DNA of 64,000 nucleotides from Maratus speciosus (lineage: Eukaryota > Arthropoda > Arachnida > Araneae > Salticidae): NCBI GenBank assembly GCA_963932465.1, contig OZ010800.1, positions 32,490,852 through 32,554,851 of the forward strand, read 5' to 3'. The translations under genes were made by a program, and so were the position numbers. Shown here piece after piece: positions 23,015 to 36,435 of this stretch. The first letter of the stretch is position 1; each line of letters starts with the position of its first letter. Under the pieces are notes generated by a model. It was not told the DNA's origin. It saw only the letters and a program-made list of their open reading frames with translations, and did not search any database.

Positions 23015-25450
23015 GTGCTCAAGTTAGCCTATGAACAGGATTATTTCTGTCCCCAAAATATCGCAAGTATTGTCTTTACATGTGGAGCAATAGATAATAT
23101 CGATCATGACACTTCATCGAGCACTTCAATAAACGCTTTTCACGGTACTTCCATTTCTTTGATTCAATATGCATCCGAGAACACAAACGACAAACAAATG
23201 CACGACAATCTTGCTCCCAGTGATCAATGAAGACATCAGCTCATCATCGGTTGTCCGACATGTAACAAATATTATGTGCTCTGTTGTTTGCAAAGTTACC
23301 CAACCAAACCCCTATCATCACAGCTGACCATGCTGAAATATCCTCAGTGGGCTATGCCGTATAAATATGGGGAAGACAAAATCATAGTCATGTTAGGTGG
23401 TCTCCATATAGAAATGGCCTTTGTATCTGCGATAGGTATATGGCTTGAAGGAAGTGGGTGGGCTGATAACGTTGTAGAAGCTAATGTAACAACATCAGGA
23501 AGAGCGGAAGAAATATTGAAAGTGTCGCACCTGAAGAGATGTCGATACGCTTAGAACGTTTCGATTATGACTCTACAAATCCTGTTAGAGAGATTCTATC
23601 AAAATCAAACATAAGAAATAGATGAAACATTTGAAGATTGGATTCAGCAAAGATAACAAAAAAGTCGGTTCAGTTTAAGTATTGGCATACCACCAATCCC
23701 AATCTATGCTTTTAGATCTGGTGCGGGGTATCCGTCAGGACAATTTGACAGATTTTATTTCCACTTTGGAGGAAATTTGTCCATGGATGTTTGATCTTGA
23801 ACAAATCAACTATGCTCGATGGCTTCCAGTATTTTTATATAACTCGAAGCAACTACCAGAAATGCATCCCGCTGTTTTCTGTCAGTTTAAAAAGGGAAAT
23901 ATGTCTGGCTCCAAAACAGGAAATTCTCTAGGATGGCACATGACCAGTTGCATGAACAAAACAACAAGTTAGTGAAATTCACTTCATATAATTTATCACG
24001 TCTAAGTGAAGAGAAGGGACTGGTACAATGGATGGTTGCGGAGCCCGAGGTTACACGAATGATTGAGGAGTCCGGAGAAAATTATAACCTGTTCTGAAGA
24101 GAATCATGAAGACACTGCAAGTTTTTGTAATAGATTTCAGACCCATGTTCCTGTTCTTGTTGAAATATTTCAAGAACACGGCAATCCCTTCGAAGAGCGA
24201 GAGTTGACTACCGTCAACAGTAGTAGGATTGTCTTCCAGAAAGAATTTGCGGGATCTGTTATGTTATCGAATGTAATAGGGAAAGACAGTTTGAAGAATT
24301 TGTCAAAGATCGCTTGTTACTAAGAAAGGGATCAGTCCATAGCGTTATAAATAATTACCCCTGATGAGTAGAAAGGAAGTTCTATTAAGTCCAAAGACAA
24401 GCAAAAGATTCTTGACCTGAGAAGAGGCAGTGTGCTTTTTGTCAAGCTATACGTTGCTAGCCAAGTAAGAGAAATATATGTCAAAAACTAGTTCGCACAT
24501 GAAAACAGCTCTTGTCCACCTTCCATATCTGACCTCGGCAAACTTCGAAAACCCCGCAACAAATCCGATGTAGTATGTTGTATCTTTAAGACAAGTGCAG
24601 TTTCTGAGACGACTGTCATTCAACCTAATGTTTCTAGACTCATTATCGATAGAGCTGCTTTGGTCCATATGCTTATCCCCCAATCCAATCGAACCTCCAG
24701 CAGTAACTGTGGTCAGATTGTTGGACCATACATTTTCACGAGGCCAAAAACTGCAGCTTGAGTTGACAGTGATGTTGCGGTGATTGCCATACATTCTTTC
24801 TCTAAACTATCGAATCTAGAAGAAATGTGATTGGAGTATGGAAGTGGAAAGCATCTCCAATACCTTCCCATCCTTGAGTTGCACAGTAATGTTTCGCTAG
24901 AAGTTTCAGATCCTTTACCTTTCTTCCATGCCCTTACAGGAGCTGGCACGGTGTCTAGTTTTGCAGATTCCGGTAAATGTACTTTCTGGAAAATATGGAT
25001 GACATTTCGAGACATGGACAAGGCTTTTTTGGCCTATTCCAAATTTCCTTACAATATCACAAAAGATATGTATTTCTTACTTATTGAGCAGTTCGTCGTC
25101 GTTTCATTGCATCAAGTTTAGTGGATACCGTAAATGAAGCCAGGCGAATTCTATTTACACAGCAGCACAGAGCCATTGAAAATATTCTACCAACCAGCAA
25201 CGTTCTCCTACATCACTTGAAGAGGGCTGTCCTGCAGATTGTCCTCTTTCTGGACAATCTGCTTTCAATGCAGTTTTCCACATTTGAATCCGTGTCAATG
25301 GGGATGGAAAAAAGTGGAAGATGGCTACAAGCCCTTCTGGCATGGAAGAATGAGATAGATGGAGGTGCAGTAAGGTGGTTGGAGGTGAAGCAAAAAAAGT
25401 AACCCTAAAATCCGCTACAGAAAACCCAAACAAAACCACGTGCTTTGACA
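23015..25450 (+). pseudogene. Broken gene of a multicopy HEQNN/TGCDTVSSF-type protein family
   Basis: Successive fragments on the plus strand, in shifting frames, follow the order of an unnamed family I know as repeated genes in cnidarians and arthropods. In order they are AIDNIDHD...FHGTSISL (about 23080-23160), YGEDKIIVMLGGLHIEMA (23360-23420), NYARWLPVF (23805), HEQNNKLV (23943-23975), QWMVAEPEVTRM (24030-24065), HALTGAGTVSSFADSGK (24930-24980, Cys and Asp of TGCDTVSSF lost), VNEARRILFT (25125-25160) and WGWKK near 25302. Frameshifts and stops separate them, so no functional product is made. The biochemical function of the family is not known to me. Its placement inside inverted repeats suggests a transposon passenger or transposase-related gene. 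Family recall is from memory of motif patterns. Confidence 0.6.
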
Positions 25451-26225
25451 CGCCTATCAATTCAAACCGGTTTAAACCTGTATTTCTTTGCTTTCATTTT
25501 TTACCGTCGGAAATTGTTATTCGAGATATGATTAAAATTTCGATAAAAAATTACTTATGCGCTGTTATAGGATGTAGTACTAGATCAGAATGTATCAAAG
25601 ATACTAATATATCACTTCACAGAATTATTTTATTATTTTATTATATGTATTTCAAATATAAATATCAGAAGCGTATTTTAAGATTTTACTTGAAAGGGTA
25701 ACATTCTTTCGTTATTGTCCTAAAATCGTTTGCACTCGAAAATCTAGATTTTCGATTAGTATTTGTAATTTAAGTTTTCATATATAATTTTAAAAGAATG
25801 CTTTCATCATTATATTTTATATATTTACATGCAATTATTAATATGCTGTTAAAAACAAATAAAGACGTTTAATTAAATTAGTAGCGATTGATACAGTCAA
25901 AAATGGTGGCCTATTTGAAGCGCAATTATAAAATTTCATTTCATCAAAGAAACTCCATCAATTAGTTTGAATTACTTGAGTTTTGAAATATTATTATTTG
26001 CAAAAAAAATAAGTTCACCTGATAGGAAAAATTTAGCTGTAAGAATGAAATTATTATCAATAAATGCTTAGCTCGCATTTGGGTAATTAGACTTGAACTT
26101 TCGATACAAAGTTTTATTTTTCACAAAATTGTTATGCATTTCTCAAGAATAACTTTTTCTTTTCAAAAAATTGACACACACACACACAAAAAAAAGAAAA
26201 AAAAAACCCTTCCATCTGTACCAAT

Positions 26226-27128
26226 TCCAAAACTTTCTTCTATCTCCTACATGTTAATACTTCAAAATTCGCTAGCACACTGCCAAAATTAAATGGCAGT
26301 CTATACTTAGTCTATGGCAGTCTAGGATTCTAAAGATATGAAATTCCGTGCATTAGTTCTTGAGATATGACTATCGCTGAAATCGTGTAAATCCAGCAAA
26401 CTGCAGCCTAGCAGCACCACCTATTTGGTGCTTTACACCAAAACCACCAAACAACAACATATGTCAAACTGAATCTGAAGTTTGGGGAGAATCCGTGCAT
26501 TAGTTTTTGAGGTAGAGCCATTGTGAAAATCATGAAAATTCTAGCGTAGCAGCGCCACCTATTGGACGATTAACATCAAAATCTAGTCAGCAACAACTTG
26601 TATTAACATCTAACTCTGAAGTTAGAGAAAATTGGTGCATTAGTTCTTGATAGAGCTATTGCGGAAATCGTGAAAAATGCCGCACATCAACGCCACTTGA
26701 TGGGCGATTTATACCAACACGCAATCAGCCCCAAGTCATATCAAGGACTAACTGAATCTGAAGTTTGAGGAAAATCCGTACATCAGATCTTGAAATAGAG
26801 CTATTGTGAAAATCGTGTAAATCCCAGAAAATGCAGCATAGCAGCGCCACCTGTTGGGCGATTAACACCAAAACATAATCAGAACCAACTCATATTAAGG
26901 ACCAACTGAAACTGAAGTTTGATGAAAATCCATGTATTAGTTCTTGAGATACAACTACTGCTGAAATCGCGAAAAATGCAGCATAGCAGCGCCACCTGTT
27001 GGGTGATTTACACCAAAAACTAATCAGCACGAATTTATATTAGGGACTACATGAATATAAATTTTTATTAAATTCCGTGCAACAGTTCTTGTGATAGAGC
27101 GCCCACAAAATTTGCGTGACATACTGAC
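26226..27128 (+). mobile_element. Helentron-like element with tandem core, copy 1
   Basis: Starts at ccaaaactttcttctatctc and contains five diverged units of about 145 bp. Each unit has a phrase like agcgccacctgttggg (26405, 26552, 26680, 26840, 26985) plus ttagttcttgagatag. The 3' end stops at gcgcccacaaaatttgcgtg and lacks the terminal hairpin of copy 2, so it is truncated. Confidence 0.6.
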
Positions 27129-27249
27129 AAGTACTTTAGATGCAGTAGTGTATCCGAATCTTTTATGTGTCCTTGTAAATGAACGATAAATGCTATGCAC
27201 ATCATATTTCATCGCAAGTACATTGTAGTAAATCTGAGTAATTTATGTC

Positions 27250-27690
27250 TATTCCATTATATTTCAGTAACATAATATCGCTGTAAATAGTCCCCTACCC
27301 ATATATCATTATATAACGGAATTCTTTTGTGTGCCCTGTAAATGAATAATAAATGCTTTGCAAACCCCATATTCTACGAAATGCATGTTTTACTGCACTT
27401 TATAAATGCATATCAATTTCTTTATGTTTTAAATTATCTAGCATCATTAAAATGCACTTGAAACGATTTTTCCCATTGACTGTAATGTAACAGAATACTT
27501 TTTTCCACCCATGCAAATGAACTATAAGAGCCACACATTTTTTTTTTCAATAGCGATCACGCTATAGTAAACGTCAATAATATCTAAAAAATGCAGGGTG
27601 ATCCCAGTATATTTACAAGAGTTAGAGCTCGGCCAGAAGGCCATACAAACCGAAGACAAACATTTTTCATCTATGTTGGAAAGGATTAAA
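27250..27690. repeat. Dispersed repeat family Z, copy 2
   Basis: Aligned along its length with 800-1240 (gtaaacgtcaataatat, agttagagctcggcca). Inside the 6.7 kb inverted-repeat unit. Confidence 0.6.
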
Positions 27691-27917
27691 GAAAGAAAAC
27701 TTTTAATAATACAATTTTTAGTTTTCATCAGATGTTTTCAGTATTTTATTTAATCTTATTTTGACATTTATTTATTGCTAATTTTAAAATTCCAACTATT
27801 TTAAAAGCAAGCATTTATTTTAATAAATAGAAACACAACAAAAGCCCTTTAAAAAATGTACCATTTTTTCTTAAAATGTACTTCAGCTGTGAGTCATCTC
27901 TTTGAATTCGTCTTATT

Positions 27918-28106
27918 AATACAAAATTCCTTCCACGTGCTTGTTTTGTTTGGGCTTTCTTGGACGTTTAAATTTGAGCAATAAATGGTTTCATATTGCA
28001 AACCTTTTTTAAGGCATACTGCAACTCCATCTATCTCTTTCCTCCATGCCCTTCTGGTCTTCAAACCCGGAAATCCCCATGGAGAAGCTGCAAGAACTGA
28101 TTCCAT
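27918..28106 (-). pseudogene. Inverted C-terminal fragment of the HEQNN-family gene
   Basis: Read on the minus strand, this repeats the order seen at 25290-25450: a tggggat block, then gatagatgga, then ccaaacaaaac near the end, with scattered changes. A 63-codon frame remains from 28106 to 27918. It shows that the end of the gene exists in two opposite copies within the unit, possibly as part of longer ancient inverted repeats. Confidence 0.45.
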
Positions 28107-29689
28107 ACAAGTGCAAAGAGTTGCACACGTTGTCGGTGTGTAAAATCAGGTATAAGTTGCACTTTATTTTGTAGCTCTGAGGGATAATGCACTGAACATA
28201 ATGGCTTTATTTTGCAAATTTGTAAATTTTTTACATTATAACAATGAATTTGTTTTAAATATGGGGCTTTTTTCAGCTCGGAATCATGGTTATCCCTTTG
28301 TTTTTGTTTCATTTTTACTCTTTCTTACGGGAATTTGATTTATAGGCAACATATTCACACGAATAATTATAGAAACACGCTTTCTAAGATATACCTAGAA
28401 GGGGTAGGAAGGAGATTTTAGAAGTGGAAAATAATTCTACAAGTAGTACCCAGTGAAAATGTGTACTGGAAAACATCGTAACAATGTAAGAGTTGGCTGA
28501 GTGTTACGTTGTCGTCGCAAAAGCGTGTAAACCATTTGTCGCAGAACAAATTTGTGTGAGCCTTTTTGTAGCTTATTTCAAGAGCTTTAAAATGATATAT
28601 CACAATATCGTAATATTATAATTGTGAATGGAGATGTGAGCATTTTAATGAACCTATGTCCATCTTCGTGGCGGCTATTTTGATGACATCATTATGGAAG
28701 GTTTGGACTACTGATCGATTGCCTCCCGGCAGTTTTCTATTTCATAACATATATATATATAAGCACTGCTCACATTTCATATTGGTATCTGGAAGTGAAA
28801 TATTTTTACGCTAACTCCACTGACTACCAGCCGTTGGGATGTGTCGAGGGTATAAAGAAATCGGGAACGGGTACACAGAAACGGGTGAAACACACAACCC
28901 TTCTTAACAAACGGGTAAAAATACTAATCCTTTAAATTTTTTTTATATCTTTTAGAAAACAAATTGTTCGCTGAGAAAATGTTTTTTTTTTTGTTCCTGT
29001 AAGATAATTACAAAAAATGTCTGTATGTTTACAATTGAATGAATTATCCTTAAACAAATTGTGACCATTATGAACAGAGACTAAATGTCAAATTTAAAAC
29101 GTAAATTTATGAAATGTTGAAAAAAATGAAACCCAAATGGCAACAGATTCAGTATAACCTTACATATAGATGCTTGCAAAACTGTTAGCATCCAAAATAT
29201 TTACTGAATAATTATTAGAGAATATGAGCGGGGATGTTGTGGGAGTATACAAAGTATACGCCGTAAGACTTCTGGGTAATCCCCTTACCCTCCGTAAGTA
29301 CAGTGTATAATATTTGGAGATTATACGCCCTCTGCCTATAGCGTATACTCTTTGTTTCTTTTTACGATTACACAACCAGATATGACTAATGCATTAAAGG
29401 CTTTTCATTGACGAAATAGTCTTTAGAATCGAACAAATCGATGGTATAAGTGAGCTTCTAATTCTTTTTCGTAATTCAGTAGATTTTAAATACAAAAATA
29501 TTCAGTTTTTTAATTGATTAAGTTGTAGCAACAGACCATTTTTTTAAATTGACTAATTTTGTGTAGGCAGGGGGGGGTGGGTCGTATAAATATTTAAATA
29601 GGGTAGCAACTTGTAAATTAACGAGATGACTACTTCATTAACATAATCTTATTTTGAACACTTTTAGGATTTATATTGATAACGTCCCT

Positions 29690-30772
29690 CCAGGAAACTT
29701 GTCGATTGTGACAATCCCAAATCTTTCATCTATCTCATACGTCTTAATAGTTCCTGAAAAATGCAACATAGCAGCGCCACCGGTTGGGTAATTTACACCA
29801 AAATCTAATCAGCAATAACTTACGTCAACTTCTACCTAAATCTGAAGTTTGATGAAAATCCGTACATTAGTTTTTGAGATAGGGCTATTGCGTCAATCGT
29901 AAAAAATTCTGCATAGCACTGCCACCTGTTGGATGATTTAAACCAAAAAATAATCAGGAGAAATTTATATCTAGGACTAACTGAGTCTGAAGTTTGATGA
30001 AAATTCATGCATTCGTTCTTGAGATACAGCTATTGTGGAATTCGAAAAAGTGCAGCATAGCAGTGCCATCTGCTGGGAGATTTACACCAAAAACTAAACA
30101 GCACTATTTTATATCAGGTACAAAATGAATATAAAGCTTAAGGAAAATTTGTGCTTTTGTTCTGGAGATAGATCTGTTGCGATAACCATGAATAACGCAG
30201 CATAGCAGCGCAGCTGTAGGGCAATTTACACCAAAAAGTAATCAGCAACAAATTATGTCGAGGACTAACTAAAACTGAAGCTTTATAAAAAGTCGTACAT
30301 CAGTTCTTGATATATAGATATTGCGTATATCGTTAATAATGCCGCATAGCAGCACCTACTGTTAGGCGATTTACACCAAAAATAATCAGCACCACATTAG
30401 TTCTGGAGATTGAGCTATTGTGGAAATAGTGAAAAATGCTTTATAGCAGAGTCACCTCTTTGGCGATTTACACCAAATACTAATCAGGACCAATTTTTTT
30501 CAGGGACTAACTAAACATAAACTTTTATTAAACTCCGTGCATTAGTTCTTGAGATAGAGCGCCCACAAAATTTGTGTCACATAGATACAGACAGACGGAC
30601 CGACAGACAGAGGCAGAGTCACAGACTCACAGACAGACATTTTGTAAAAACTTGTTTTTCGGAACCTCTGACCCCTAAAACGTGCAAGTCCGTCGAAAAC
30701 CGAAAGTCAAAAATTTTCACGAATCCAATACTTTCTTCTGTAAAGATAGAAGAAAGTAAAAATAAAAACTAG
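29690..30772 (+). mobile_element. Helentron-like element with tandem core, copy 2 (intact 3' end)
   Basis: Begins around aatcccaaatctttc and holds six core units (29775, 29915, 30063, 30205, 30345, 30446). It ends with a perfect 10-bp hairpin (actttcttct 30730-30739, agaagaaagt 30748-30757), then 11 bases, then CTAG (30769-30772) followed by T. Hairpin plus 10-12 bases plus CTRR is the classic Helitron 3' terminus. The 5' end carries the same word as the hairpin arm, as in Helentrons. Non-autonomous, no Rep/helicase gene. Confidence 0.65.
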
Positions 30773-31182
30773 TAGTTTTACAGAAAAATGTATGATAAAC
30801 ACGATGAAGCGGGAAGTTTTAAAATCAAATTTTATGAGCTGTTTATTGTTGAAATTGGTCAATACAGTTGAGTTAAATAAGTTTTATAGGATAAAAAATC
30901 CCAGCTGGCTCAACCTACAGGTTGGATTTCGAAGTTAAGTACTAATTTCACCAACAAAAACTAAATCAAGATTAGAGATAAACACAGTTTAACAATTTTA
31001 TCTGACCACATTTGAAGAGTTTTTAATTTCATTTTCCCGTAAGAGCTGGTTTTATCAGAATAATGTTGATAAGACAATTTTTTCTTCAACACCTATTTTT
31101 GTTCAATTTGTTTTTACTGTAACAGTTGGTCCTATCATAAACTAGTTAATATAAAAATTGTAGATAATATTAAATATATGTA

Positions 31183-33120
31183 GGGGAGACTAGAGAGGGT
31201 TGGCCCACTTTTTACAAAATGATTTTTTATTTTTTAAATATTGAACGTAGAATAAAGTTTTATATATCATTTTATTCGTTATGCAATCCGTTATCAAAAT
31301 AAAATTGCTACATAAGAGTAATGTATAATAAATTGAAAAATGATTGAATTTAATCATGAGAAAATAATGGGTCAAAGCTCCCCACATACGGGAGGCTTGA
31401 CCCACTATAAGGGAGGCTTGACCCACTTTGTTTTATATTGAAATATTTGTGAAGAGAAATAAAATCAGATTAAAAAAAGGTAAAATAGCTTTATGCTACA
31501 TGATTTAATTATTATAAAAAAATATTGTTGAAAATATGAGGCGTCAACAAACCTGTTTAGGCGCAATCACATGTGAGAGGGGGAGAATTTTGTTTTATGC
31601 AGGATTTTGTCTGAGCAGGTATAATTCTACAACAGGGAAAATGAAATTTTCCGTTAGAGCCAGGTTCAGTTTTCATAGGGTTTCATACATTATTAAGTCC
31701 GGTAGAAACAACTGTCGCGCTTTTTATTTGTCTCATTGCCCTACTTTCTGTGACCTGCGATCAGACAACGCTAGTTGTCACATAGTTTGGCCTCATCTCA
31801 CTCTATACATTGTGTTGAAATTTGTCTACATACCTTCCAATAGCTTTTCGATTCTTGCTATGTTCTTTTGCAGCCGCCTGAGTACTTAATTTATCATTAA
31901 CATATTTTAACCCTTTCAGAGGCAAAGTACTTTCAGTACTAAAATGTTGAAATAAATGAATGGTGCCGGAGTATACGAACAAGTTTATTTGGGAATGTAA
32001 AACAGGCTATATTTCACATACATATTAAATTGAAAAGATTTTAGTAAATTTCTGATGCCATTGTGGAATTTGGTAATTAAAATAGAGTAGTTTCATTAAC
32101 ATACCACTGTCCCTGAAACGGTTAAGACTGCTGCTTTCGTACTTTCTAGTATTTTCCACTGTTTCTATATACCTATTGTAAGTAATATTTAAATAGAGAA
32201 ACAGTTCGTATCAACTTTCCCATTTATATTTCATTAATGTTTTTCGTGCGGTACAAATAGCAATTTTTTACATCTTTCTATAACCAGTTTTAAAAGTTTT
32301 CTTTTCCATCACCCCATTTTACTGTACCTTTGCAGAATAAATTTACATTGATTTTCATGTATAACCATTAATCTTTTATTATGCACAGTATATAATAAAA
32401 AAGATTTCCAAACCCCTTAATTAACACATAGCCGTCGGGCAATTTTGATCAAATCTGAATTTTAAAACAGTAGAAGCTCCTCCCTGTTCTGAAAGTCTTT
32501 TGTAAATTGGTGTTCTAGATAGCTTTCCTAAGTTTATGCATGGGTAAATATCTTTCAATGAACGATATTAATAAAAAATCTCTTACAATCTAAAAAAAAA
32601 GTAGAAAACATGATATAAATTCATTTTCTGTAAGATAGAAGCCACGCCCTTAGTCAATGATGTTTTTTTTTAATGAAAACGAGAATTTTCGTTTCCCGCC
32701 GTGAATATGTTAAAGAAGCCTTGAACATGTGGTCAACCCTCCCTCACATTGACTGGGTCAAGCCTTCCCACACAGCTTTTTTCTAAAGAATACCACATTA
32801 TTATGTTAAGCCTAACTTACTGTATAATCTTTATGCTTGGAATGAAATCTCGATATTTATGCATTACTTAAAACCTACTTATTTAAATTCCTGTGATATA
32901 TTTTATTTAAAAAAAGCTTACAAAATATTTCTAAAAAACACAACATTTAGGTTGAAAACGCTTCACAGTTGATTTTTTCTACACATCTTTCGATTATCTG
33001 TATGAAATGGAGACTGTTGTTTGAGCATTCCGCTAGCTTTGGTTGACACCTATTGATAAAACTCTAAAATTCTTTTAAATATGAAAACTGATGGGTGGGT
33101 CAACCCTCCCTAGTCTCCCC
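31183..33120. mobile_element. Complete TA-flanked DNA transposon, copy B
   Basis: Terminal inverted repeats of 25 bp (31183-31207 and 33096-33120, 23 of 25 matching) start GGGGAGACTAG and are flanked by TA on both sides. A related local repeat at 33270-33310 gives the empty target, which supports TA duplication. The subterminal motif gggtcaagcctccc recurs in both orientations near each end (31371-31436, 32755). This is a Tc1/mariner-type arrangement by target and ends; no transposase frame. It contains the MITE at 31911-32121. Confidence 0.7.
31911..32121. mobile_element. piggyBac-like MITE, copy 1, nested in transposon copy B
   Basis: A 211-bp element with ends CCCTTTCAGAGGCAAAG and ccctgaaacgg, flanked by TTAA (31907-31910 and 32122-32125). 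Its sibling is at 45080-45289. The TTAA target with CCCTTT ends is characteristic of piggyBac-derived MITEs. Confidence 0.7.
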
Positions 33121-33699
33121 TATAATAAATTTAAGGCGATTTGATATCTTGTGAATTGACGATATTATGATTTTTTTCTACTTCAACACTAACTTTTTTG
33201 CTCTTTTTTTTATTTGCGGTAAGAGTTTGTCATATCAAAAACTTGTTAATATAAAGTTGTAGATAGTATTAAAATGATTTATAATAAGTTTGATTGAATT
33301 TGATATCTTGATATTTGACGAAGTTATAATTCCCCACCCCTTGAGCCCATTTTTAATTTTATCAAAAATCTGTGACACATAAAATTTGTGCTCTTCTTCT
33401 AGAAGTAATAATAATTTTAAACTGGTTTGATAGGTATAATTAACCTTCTAATACCCATGGTAGCATATCTGCTACCATATGTTCAGCTTTAATGTTTGGC
33501 ACAAATTTTCGTAAATAGTGGATATTTTAAGTAATTACAATAATAATTGAGTTTTTAAGTAATATTAATTATGATTTTTGAATGCATATGAAACACTATA
33601 GTTTGAAGCAACATGCCTAAAAAACAGGAAAAAATTGCATTATATAGGTATAAGAAGAGTAACTTCTATACTCTGCACAAAAAAGTTCAATATGTCATT

Positions 33700-34766
33700 T
33701 TTTGCTTTCTTCAATCTTTACAAGAAGAAAGTATTGGATTCATGAAAAATTTCGACTCCCGGTTTTCGACGGATTTATACGTTTTTAAATGCCCTGGACA
33801 CGATTTGATGGTTTTTAGAAAATGTCTGTCTGTGAGTCTGTCTATCACTCTGTCGCTCTGCCACTCTGTCTGTCACTCTGTGAGTCTGTATGGGATAAAA
33901 ACTTTCTAGGCGCTCTATCTCAAGAACTAATGCACGGAATTTGACAAAACATTAGATTCAGTTAGACCTTGATATAAACTGGTCCTGATTAGTTTTTTGT
34001 GTATATTGCCAAACAAGTAGCGCTGATATGTTGTATTTTTTACAATTTCCGCAATAACTATACCTTAAAAACTACTGCACGGATTTTCATAAAGCTTCAG
34101 ATTCAGTTAGCCTTTGATATAGTTTGTTGCTGATTACTTTTTGATGAAAATCACCAAAACAGGTCGCGCTGCTATTCTCCATTATGCAGGATTATTTCAA
34201 CAACTCTCTCTCAATAACGAATGCACGAATTTTTATTAAACTTCAGATTCAGTTATTCCCTGATATAAATTAGTGCTGTTTAGTTTTTGCTGTAAATCTC
34301 GCAACAATCTCCGCTGATATACTGCATTTTTCACAAATACCGCAAGAGCTGTATCTAAAGAACTAACGCATGAATTTTCCTCAAGCTTCAGATTTAGTTA
34401 GCCCCTGGTATAAATTGGTCCTAATTAGATTTTGGTGTAAATCGCCCAACAGGTGGCGCTGCTATGCTGAATTTCTCCCGATTCTCGCACTAGCTCTATC
34501 TCAAGAACTTAGGCACGAATTTTCATCGAATTTGAGATTCAGGTATACCTTGATAAGCATTATTGCTGACTATGTATTGGTGTAAATCCCACAACAGGTG
34601 GCGCTTTTATGCTGCATTTTCCCGATATCAGCGATAGTGTTATTTCAAGAATTAATACACGGAATTTCTGAATCCTCACGATGGGCATACATTGTCATTT
34701 AATTTTGGTATTGTGATAGCGATTTTTGAAGCATTAACATGTATGAAATAGAAGAAAGTTTTGGGA
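33700..34766 (-). mobile_element. Helentron-like element with tandem core, copy 3 (inverted)
   Basis: The minus-strand copy of the family. Its start maps to gaagaaagttttgggattga at 34751-34770, core units lie at 34592, 34452, 34305, 34157 and 34015, and the tctgtctgtgagtctg tract and the ctttctt/aagaaag hairpin lie at 33704-33732. Its 3' CTRR is not preserved. Confidence 0.6.
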
Positions 34767-36435
34767 TTGAAACATCCGAATAGTTTAAAGGTAAACTGAG
34801 TATTTAAAATCATGGTAGCAGATCTTCTAACACGGACGTTACTGATCAGGTGCCCATGATAGCATTTTTGCTACCATATTATTTTCAAAGGAAATTTTTT
34901 CTTCTTAGTGTTTGTTAGATTTGTACTTAAGATGCTTGATTTACTTTTAATTCACAAGGTCATGTTATTAAATAAATCCGAAATGAATTACTTGAAAATG
35001 ATAATTTCCATGTACGATAAAATGATTTTTTTTTTACACCTTTGAACAAAATATAAAAATTCCTTTTTAACATATAATATTTAAATGAAATATGAAATAA
35101 GTCCTTTTTAATATGAAATACGTCCGGAATTAATATTTTGAACTTTTTATATCTAAATATAAATGTAAGTAAACGTTTTTTTATTGAGCCGTATCGCTCA
35201 AGTATATTATATTTAGTATATCTGTACAAAGTGGAATATATTTCACTATCTGATGCCGCGCAGATCAACTGATTTGTAGTTTACTATATTTTGAATTACT
35301 TGCTGTGTTTATTGCGCGTTAAATTTTATTATGTGTTTTGAATTTTTGGCAACAATAAATCGTAAATGTTATCGGAAATAGCTGTTATCTTTTTTTATTA
35401 ATTAAAATGAATTATAGTTTATTTAGAATCCGGATTGCTTTATTTGTCGCCGCAATATTTTAATATCTATGTAAAATTTCATGGTTCTAACTTTTCATTT
35501 GTGTACCTTTTTAGAAAGATAGACCGAGTTACAAAATTTTACTTTTATATGTGTTAGATAAAAAAAACCACTCGTTGCGATCAACAAAAAATTAACATTT
35601 ATTTTTTGCATCTACATACTAAATTAGTGTTCGCTATATATAATAAATCATGAATCAAAACAACTGCATGATTTAAACTCCTCGTAAAAAAGTATTTTTC
35701 AACACCACAGTATTAAAGTAATATTATAATAACTTATTAGATTAAAAAGGAAGTGCACAAATTCTCATCAAAAAGAAAACAATTCGTTTTGGTACATTTA
35801 TATTCGTTGACTCGAAACCACTTTATACTTGATTAAATAAATGCTTCGTTTTTCCTCCGGGGAGAGAGGACCAAAAGAAGATGGTCCCGCCAATAGCTCT
35901 ATCTCAAATAATCACTGCACACAAAACACAATAAAATTCTTGCGGACTGTATCACTAGTTTAAATTTTAATTCACAAACAATAAAATGATCGAGGGCCGA
36001 TATTTACATTACACCTCGGATCGGCGTCTTGAACCCAATTCACAAGATTTTAAACAATTTATATAGATGGCGCTTCTAGCGGCAACACTATAGATACCAT
36101 ATCCCTTAAATGGCACCAGACAGAAATTAATAATTAACTTAATAATAATTATGAGAAAAAAATATCATATTTGAGTGAATTATGTGCTTTTTTTAATATT
36201 CCTAAACATATAAGATGTAATTATTGATTGCATCAGATACATGCAACAGAGTTTTCTAATTAAATACATTTAGATATAAATTGAAATCGTTATAAACTCA
36301 TAAAGGTGGATCATAAAAAGATTCTGATATCTATTTTAAAACACATGCGTCTTAAATACTAAAACAGATTATTTAGAATTGAAATGAACACTTTAAGATA
36401 AATTATAAAGACATGAATGTTTATTTTAAGAAACA

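Larger units (their letters stand above)
22138..28826. mobile_element. 6.7 kb unit bounded by degenerate inverted repeats
   Basis: Bases 22138-22272 and 28703-28826 are inverted copies (tagtcagtgg, gttagcg, atatttcac, aggcaatcgatcag shared). The unit encloses a broken plus-strand gene (23015-25450), an inverted fragment of the same gene (27918-28106), a Helentron-like insertion (26226-27128) and a family Z repeat (27250-27690). It looks like a decayed DNA transposon carrying its own gene. Target duplications were not found. Confidence 0.5.
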
